Source: Actinomycetota bacterium (GTDB taxonomy: Bacteria > Actinomycetota > Actinomycetes > Streptosporangiales > Streptosporangiaceae). Taken from it: a stretch of DNA of 64,000 nt. Made by a program: the position numbers and the translations under genes. This document shows, piece after piece, positions 61,288 through 64,000 of this stretch; positions within the stretch are counted from its first letter, which is position 1; every line of letters begins with the position of its first letter. Under the pieces are notes generated by a model. The model was not told the DNA's origin and ran no database searches. It saw nothing but the letters and a program-made list of their open reading frames with translations. The stretch lies in NCBI GenBank assembly GCA_027313705.1, contig DAHVDE010000058.1:1-64000 (forward strand), in the 5' to 3' direction.

Positions 61288-61701
61288 ATGAGTCAGCCGC
61301 TGAGCGTCCGACTGAACGATGCCACCCTGGCCCGTCTGGGCAACCGCGCCCAACGGGTCCGTCTGCCGTCCAGGACCCTGGCCCAGCGGTACGTCGAAGA
61401 AGGCCTGCGGATGGACGAGCACCCCCTCATCCGCTTCGCCGACGGCCCGGCCGGACGCCGAGCCCGCCTCATCGGCACCGGCAAGGACATCTGGGAAATC
61501 ATCGCCGTCGTCCAGGACAACGACGGCAACCCCGCCGAAGCCGCCCGCTACCTCGAGCTCCCGCTCGGACTCATCCAGGCCGCCATCGCCTACTACGGCG
61601 CCTACACCGAAGAGATCAACCAGCTCATCGCCCTCAACGAACAGGAAACCGCCGACACCCACGCCGCCTACCTCGCCGGGCAGGCAGCCCTCAGACGGTG
61701 A
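61288..61701 (+). CDS. DUF433-type antitoxin candidate
   Basis: 137 residues. N-terminal LSVRLNDATLARLGNRAQRV with RTLAQRYVEEGLRMDEHPLI (DNA-binding-like), then the DUF433-like helices IWEIIAVVQDNDGNPAEAAR and GLIQAAIAYYGAYTEEINQL. DUF433 proteins are commonly encoded just before a DUF5615 PIN-like protein, as here. Its TGA overlaps the next gene's GTG. Likely represses its own promoter and neutralises the toxin. Confidence 0.8.
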   Translation: MSQPLSVRLNDATLARLGNRAQRVRLPSRTLAQRYVEEGLRMDEHPLIRFADGPAGRRARLIGTGKDIWEIIAVVQDNDGNPAEAARYLELPLGLIQAAIAYYGAYTEEINQLIALNEQETADTHAAYLAGQAALRR

Positions 61702-62057
61702 AACTCCTCCTGGATGAGATGCTCTCACCCGCCATCGCCCGCGAACTGCGCGACCGCGGACACGACGCCCAGGCAGTCGGCGAAGACCCAGCCCGCAAAG
61801 CACTATCCGACCCGGAAGTCCTCGCCCTCGCTGTCGCTGAGCACCGCGCCGTCGTCACTAACAACCTCCGCGACTTCCGGCCCCTCCACAACGAAGCCAT
61901 CACCCCCGGCGGACCCGGCCACTACGGCATGATCTTCATCCCCGGCACCTACCGCCTCACCAGAAACGACACCGGAAAGATCACCACCGCCCTCGAACAA
62001 CTCCTCGACCAGAACCCCGGCGAAGACAACCTCGCCAACGGCGAAGCCTGGCTCTGA
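61698..62057 (+). CDS. DUF5615 PIN-like toxin candidate
   Basis: 119 residues: KLLLDEMLSPAIARELRDRGHDA with the first acidic residues of a PIN-like nuclease, SDPEVLALAVAEHRAVVTNNLRDFRPLH with further conserved Asp/Asn, and a variable C-terminus. DUF5615 proteins resemble VapC RNases. GTG 61698 overlaps the antitoxin stop (GTGA). Confidence 0.8.
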   Translation: MKLLLDEMLSPAIARELRDRGHDAQAVGEDPARKALSDPEVLALAVAEHRAVVTNNLRDFRPLHNEAITPGGPGHYGMIFIPGTYRLTRNDTGKITTALEQLLDQNPGEDNLANGEAWL

Positions 62058-62169
62058 CCGGCAAGCCAACCCGTGCGCCCGATCCCGCCACAGAAATCCC
62101 CTTCCCGTACGCTCCCCGGAAGCAGGCAAAAGTCGCATCCCCGCCGGTCAAAGACCTTCAGCGCATTGC

Positions 62170-62190
62170 CCTCCGGAGCCGTGTGCGCAG
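62170..62190 (+). repeat. Third, partial copy of the tRNA-Arg attachment repeat
   Basis: 21 bases identical to 57607-57627 (anticodon loop to variable arm). The match stops before the T-arm. It is flanked by short inverted bases (CATTGC / GCAATG). Confidence 0.65.
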
Positions 62191-62231
62191 CGCAATGGGT
62201 CCCGGGGCGGCGCAGTACGGGTTCTGCGCTC

Positions 62232-62501
62232 ATGCCCGCCGAAGCCACGGTCTACCATCTGCGCACTCGCAACGGCGACCACGAGATCGACTTCATCGTC
62301 CAGCGTGCCGATCACCGGACCGTCGCCCTGGAAGTCAAGCTCAGCACCAACGTCACCGACACGGACGTCACGCACCTCAAATGGCTGCGCGGTCAGCTAG
62401 GGGACGATCTGCTCGATGCCGCTGTCCTGACCACCGGCCAGCACGCCTACCGGCGCTCGGACGGTATCGCAGTAATTCCTGCCGCCCTACTCGGCCCGTG
62501 A
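62232..62501 (+). pseudogene. C-terminal fragment of a DUF4143 AAA+ ATPase
   Basis: 89 codons: TVYHLRTRNGDHEIDFIVQR, VALEVKLSTNVTDTDV and LDAAVLTTGQHAYRRSDGIAV. This is the nuclease-like C-terminal domain of the AAA+/DUF4143 protein family (EIDFIV... EVK resembles a PD-(D/E)XK core). The ATPase part is missing; the upstream side adjoins the partial tRNA copy. Confidence 0.7.
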
Positions 62502-62610
62502 TTGCCGGGTAAGCATGACAACAGACATCCCATGTTGTTTGTTGTCTGGCCAGGGACGCGACGGTCGGCGGGCAGGCAGGACATCGTTCTCCATGACCTC
62601 CGGCACCCCC

Positions 62611-62641
62611 TTGCACCTGACGTGGCGTCAGGCTCTAACGT
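62611..62641 (+). promoter_or_regulatory. MerR-type promoter/operator
   Basis: TTGCAC and TAACGT are separated by 19 bases, the overlong spacer of MerR-activated promoters. A 7-bp-arm dyad (CCTGACG-TGG-CGTCAGG, 62616-62632) sits in the spacer. Confidence 0.65.
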
Positions 62642-62686
62642 CCGGGATATGACCGGAACGGGCAGCCGGATCGCTCCGGAATCACC

Positions 62687-62820
62687 ATGAAGATCGGCGC
62701 GCTGGCAAAAGCCACCGGGCTGACTATCAGGACGCCGCATTACTACGACCAGATCGGCCTGCTGTGCCCATCGGCACGTCTAGCCGGCGGGCACCGGATC
62801 TACGACGCCGCCGACGCGCG
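62687..62820 (+). pseudogene. MerR-family regulator, truncated after the HTH
   Basis: About 45 codons: KIGALAKATGLTIRTPHYYD and GLLCPSARLAGGHRIYDAAD, the winged-helix start of MerR regulators. Homology ends abruptly near 62820; the frame runs on to 63049 through the attR repeat but is not MerR. The promoter upstream is intact. Confidence 0.7.
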
Positions 62821-62904
62821 AGATACGCGAGAAAGAATCCTGCCGGACGTTCCATCCGGCGTACTTTCGGCAGGTCAGCGCGGTGCCGCAGATTGCCGCG
62901 AACA

Positions 62905-62945
62905 GCCTCCGGAGCCGTGTGCGCAGGTTCGAATCCTGCTGGGGG
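62905..62945 (+). repeat. attR-like copy of the tRNA-Arg 3' end
   Basis: Identical to 57606-57646 over 41 bases. It bounds a segment of about 5.3 kb. The next base differs (T for C), so the acceptor end is not perfect here. Confidence 0.85.
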
Positions 62946-63056
62946 TGCTAGTTAAATGCGCTGGTAGAGGCGGTCTTTCGAAAGAATTGCCGACATCGCT
63001 GCGCGATCTTAGCACCTTGAACGTGCCCGCGATGTCAGTCTGCCTCTGAAGAGAAG

Positions 63057-63098
63057 AAACGGCCCGCTAGCCGAGAATCCGCAGCTAGTGGGCCGTTT
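63057..63098 (+). terminator. Hairpin terminator-like structure
   Basis: Arms 63057-63070 and 63085-63098 form a 14-bp stem with one G-T pair; four T's follow the stem region. It also holds the first of two GCAGCTAGTGG direct repeats (63081-63091, 63101-63111). Confidence 0.5.
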
Positions 63099-63108
63099 TC
63101 GCAGCTAG

Positions 63109-63160
63109 TGGCAGGTGCTGGGTTCGAACCAGCGTAGCTTACGCGACGGTTTTACAGACC
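63109..63160 (-). pseudogene. 3' half of a tRNA-Tyr gene
   Basis: Minus strand reads anticodon stem and loop GGTCTGTAAAACC (anticodon GTA), a long class II variable arm, T-arm GCTGGTTCGAACCCAGC, and acceptor 3' CACCTGCC plus A. The 5' half is absent; on that side the sequence becomes the Fic-like frame. This is the form left by integration into a tRNA gene. Confidence 0.65.
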
Positions 63161-63163
63161 TGT

Positions 63164-63685
63164 CGCTACGCCAAGCTCAGCTCCGCCGGCCAGGTCAGGA
63201 TCGTCATCCCCACCGTGTACCGAAACAACTACCTGGCCGCCCTCATGGGCCTGAGCAACCAGGCAGGGACCGGAGAAAGCCTCACCGCGGTCCTCCAATT
63301 CACACAACGCTGGACAGCAGCGATCAACTGGTCAACTTTCGAGGCCGCCAACGCGGACCTCACCGCCAGCAATGCCTACCTTGATCCCGGCATCGCAGAT
63401 AACACCGGGCAACGACTCCAGCTGCCCCGCTTAGCGCCGCTCCGGCTCCTGGAGATCGGCGAGGCCGTCAAGGCACTCCCCGCGGACCTGCTCGCCGCCC
63501 AGCCGCAGATTCCCTGGCGGCAGATCACCAGAATGCGCGACCACCTCGCCCACCGCTACTTCGACACCGCCCACGCCATCCTCCAGGCCACCGTCGACGA
63601 GGACCTCCCGCCACTCGGACAAGCGGTAACCGAACTGATCCGATCACTGCCCGACTACCCGCCAGCCAGCCAGAACCCAGCCTGA
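63164..63685 (+). pseudogene. Chimeric ORF: Fic C-terminal tail fused to HepT tail
   Basis: An uninterrupted frame begins inside the tRNA-Tyr remnant without a proper start (first usable GTG 63215). Part 1 (to about 63430): VRIVIPTVYRNNYLAALMGL, FTQRWTAAINWSTFEAANADL and SNAYLDPGIADNTGQRLQLP, the C-terminal tail of Fic-domain proteins. Part 2 (about 63440-63640): LLEIGEAVKALPADLLAAQP and ITRMRDHLAHRYFDTAHAIL with the RX4HXY motif of HepT (DUF86) toxins. Both lack their N-terminal parts. Confidence 0.65.
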
Positions 63686-63810
63686 GCAACAGACGCCAGA
63701 ACGTGGCCGACGGCCGACGATATCGCAGCAATCTCGGCGCATGTCCGCTGCCGGACGACACTGCTATCGCCTGGCTGAGCCCCGCCCGGTGCGTCCCCGG
63801 CCTCCTGGCC

Positions 63811-63837
63811 GGTTAGCGAGCAAGCGGCTCGCTAACC
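63811..63837 (+). promoter_or_regulatory. Hairpin/operator upstream of the APH gene
   Basis: 11-bp perfect arms 63811-63821 and 63827-63837 around AAGCG, ending 5 bases before the -10 box. It could be a repressor site or the terminator of the upstream ORF. Confidence 0.45.
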
Positions 63838-63842
63838 GTGGT

Positions 63843-63848
63843 TATCCT
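63843..63848 (+). promoter_or_regulatory. -10 box of a leaderless promoter (APH gene)
   Basis: TATCCT ends 7 bases before the GTG at 63856; no ribosome binding site. Confidence 0.55.
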
Positions 63849-63855
63849 GGCGATT

Positions 63856-64000
63856 GTGACGGCCTCGGTTTCAGACGGCTGGATGTCCGCTGGCCCGGCG
63901 CGGCCGGATATCCCGGTTCCGGCGGCCGTCGCGGACCTGGCCAGCGGGGCGGCTGTCCCGGTATGGCGGAACGACGCTGGCGGCGTGGTCTTCGAGGTCA
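63856..64000 (+). CDS. Aminoglycoside phosphotransferase-like protein, 5' part
   Basis: The first 48 codons, cut by the window edge: DIPVPAAVADLASGAAVPVWRNDAGGVVFEV. The pattern WRN(D/E)XGGVXFEV is the start of APH(3')-like phosphotransferases. Chosen start is GTG 63856, preceded by the TANNNT box. Confidence 0.6.
   Translation, partial: MTASVSDGWMSAGPARPDIPVPAAVADLASGAAVPVWRNDAGGVVFEV

Noticed and set aside
61164-62057. Single 297-codon reading that merges the antitoxin region with the toxin
   Set aside because: The first two thirds are a different frame over the DUF433 gene; the GTGA overlap and the domain starts support two separate genes.

Overview
The window is high-GC chromosomal DNA of an actinomycete. 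Most of it follows a gene order I recall from Streptomyces-like genomes. Two conserved blocks can be recognised: heme/isoprenoid/TCA genes (hemY, hemE, DUF3000, rnd, ppk1, dxs, acnA) and the run meaB, thiolase, mce, a Scy/FilP-like coiled-coil gene, nucS, cobalamin adenosyltransferase, the atp operon, wecA-like, prmC, prfA, rpmE, rho and nrtL. Coiled-coil polarity proteins, a mycobacterial-type MutT1 and an NucS mismatch endonuclease all fit a mycelial or related actinomycete; I cannot name the genus.

Layout. 1-8 kb: hemY (cut by the left edge), cupin and adenosine deaminase on the minus strand, a DUF4349 lipoprotein, hemE, then zinc-ribbon/DUF3000/ribonuclease D. 7-22 kb: DUF2695, MutT1 and polyphosphate kinase; an LLM oxidoreductase; a coiled-coil protein; FprA-type reductase; a WYL-regulator remnant; dxs; a secreted propeller-like protein; an MFS exporter; aconitase behind a promoter with two 12-bp palindromes. 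22-33 kb: PAP2 phosphatase, propionyl/methylmalonyl-CoA genes (meaB, thiolase, mce), the Scy-like protein, and a lipid-oxidation operon (3-hydroxyacyl-CoA dehydrogenase, small zinc protein, hydrolase, SDR). 33-40 kb: GTPase, nucS with a duplicated catalytic motif, a scar joining a truncated serine recombinase to a truncated helicase, a deaminase, aldehyde dehydrogenase, GMC oxidoreductase and PduO-type adenosyltransferase (which makes the B12 cofactor used by methylmalonyl-CoA mutase, whose chaperone is MeaB). 40-48 kb: the complete atpI-atpZ-atpBEFHAGDC operon with a Rex/CRP-like dyad upstream. 48-57.4 kb: wecA-like, prmC, prfA, rpmE, rho, nrtL and a receiver-only response regulator.

57.6-64 kb is an accessory region. 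It starts in a tRNA-Arg(CCG) gene whose 3' part recurs exactly (41 bp) about 5.3 kb downstream, the mark of an integrated element. Inside are a hypothetical pair, broken transposase, integrase and DUF6262 pieces, a frame-broken Rad50-like ATPase remnant, an intact-looking DUF433/DUF5615 toxin-antitoxin pair, a DUF4143 ATPase tail and a truncated MerR gene behind a textbook 19-bp-spacer promoter. Beyond the right repeat lie a 3' half of a tRNA-Tyr gene, an ORF fusing Fic and HepT tails, and the start of a phosphotransferase gene.

Two window-wide patterns stand out. At least eleven genes have a TANNNT box 6-7 nt before an ATG or GTG start and no ribosome binding site, as expected for leaderless transcripts. 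Several housekeeping genes carry in-frame tandem repeats (9, 12, 15 or 36 bp units) in linker regions. All family assignments are from recognition of sequence motifs; no database search was run.
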